64,000 nucleotides of DNA, from positions 1,240,001 to 1,304,000 of the forward strand of contig BCGN01000006.1 in the NCBI GenBank assembly GCA_001599295.1, read 5' to 3'. Under the pieces are notes generated by a model, which was given only the letters and a program-made list of their open reading frames with translations, was not told the DNA's origin and made no database searches. The position numbers were made by a program, and so were the translations under genes. Shown here in pieces: positions 63,928 to 64,000 of the stretch (position 1 is the stretch's first letter; each line of letters begins with the position of its first letter). The stretch is from Sporopachydermia quercuum (lineage: Eukaryota; Ascomycota; Sporopachydermiomycetes; Sporopachydermiales; Sporopachydermiaceae).

Positions 63928-64000
63928 ATGACAAATCCTGAAATACAAATCCTGAAGACACGACAACCGGTCGAAGCTGTCGGAGATAAAGAGGAATCTA
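63928..64000 (+). CDS. probable 5' end of a gene cut by the window edge
   Basis: ATG at 63928 opens 24 codons to the window end without a stop (MTNPEIQILKTRQPVEAVGD then KEES). A TATA-like GATATAAAA lies about 20 bp before it, and the codons look protein-like. Too little is visible to name a product. It would be divergent from the Myb factor. Confidence 0.45.
   Translation, partial: MTNPEIQILKTRQPVEAVGDKEES

Noticed and set aside
1-64000. Transposons, LTR elements, rRNA or CRISPR arrays
   Set aside because: No transposase, reverse transcriptase, long terminal repeat, rRNA or spaced direct-repeat pattern seen.

Overview
The window is nuclear DNA of a budding yeast (Saccharomycotina). It is AT-rich, and its genes are yeast-type: CCH1, PSF1, RAD61/WAPL, PDX3, FEX1, SEC20 with a C-terminal HDEL, NAB3, SHP1, PTC2/3, MAE1 and TRP2. 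The introns are short, with near-TACTAAC or GCTAAC branch sites. Conserved leucines are encoded by CTG (for example in the GLLP motif of malic enzyme), so this is not a CUG-Ser yeast. METTL16/Mtl16 and a DNAJC8/Spf31-like J-protein are present and several genes contain introns, which points to an early-diverging, intron-richer lineage rather than Saccharomyces or Candida. I cannot name the species. Isolated n positions through coding and noncoding DNA look like heterozygous sites collapsed in a diploid consensus (inference).

Layout, left part: CCH1 (+); a six-exon METTL16-like U6 m6A methyltransferase (+) ending four bases from the tail-to-tail PSF1 (-, two exons); RAD61/WAPL (+); PDX3 (-, two exons); FEX1 fluoride channel (+, three exons); a 293-aa disordered protein ending in a RAD51AP1-like motif (+); a membrane-anchored histidine-acid-phosphatase-like protein (+); SEC20 (-); NAB3 (-).

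Middle part: SHP1 (+, two exons); a large mitochondrial RNase II/Dss1-like protein with a degenerate catalytic site (+); an unresolved small gene region (-); PTH2 (-) with an 85-codon ORF only about 30 bp upstream; a DNAJC8-like protein (+, two exons); PTC2/3 (-, with a 12-codon first exon carrying the myristoylation signal).

Right part: MAE1 (+), TRP2 (+) with a Gcn4-type site, a TatD nuclease (-), and a DOT6/TOD6-like Myb factor (-). About 7.7 kb without a recognisable gene then separates this factor from the apparent first 24 codons of a gene running off the right edge.

There is no operon or gene cluster with a common function. RNA metabolism recurs (METTL16, NAB3, DNAJC8-like, Dss1-like, PTH2), as do chromosome maintenance (PSF1, WAPL, the candidate RAD51-motif protein) and ER or Cdc48 quality control (SEC20, SHP1). 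Observations most worth following: METTL16 retained together with mainly +4A 5' splice sites; the RAD51AP1-like motif protein; the Dss1-like protein lacking RNB catalytic residues; the possible bicistronic ORF85-PTH2 unit; and the large divergent gene desert. No mobile element, rRNA, convincing tRNA or CRISPR array was seen.
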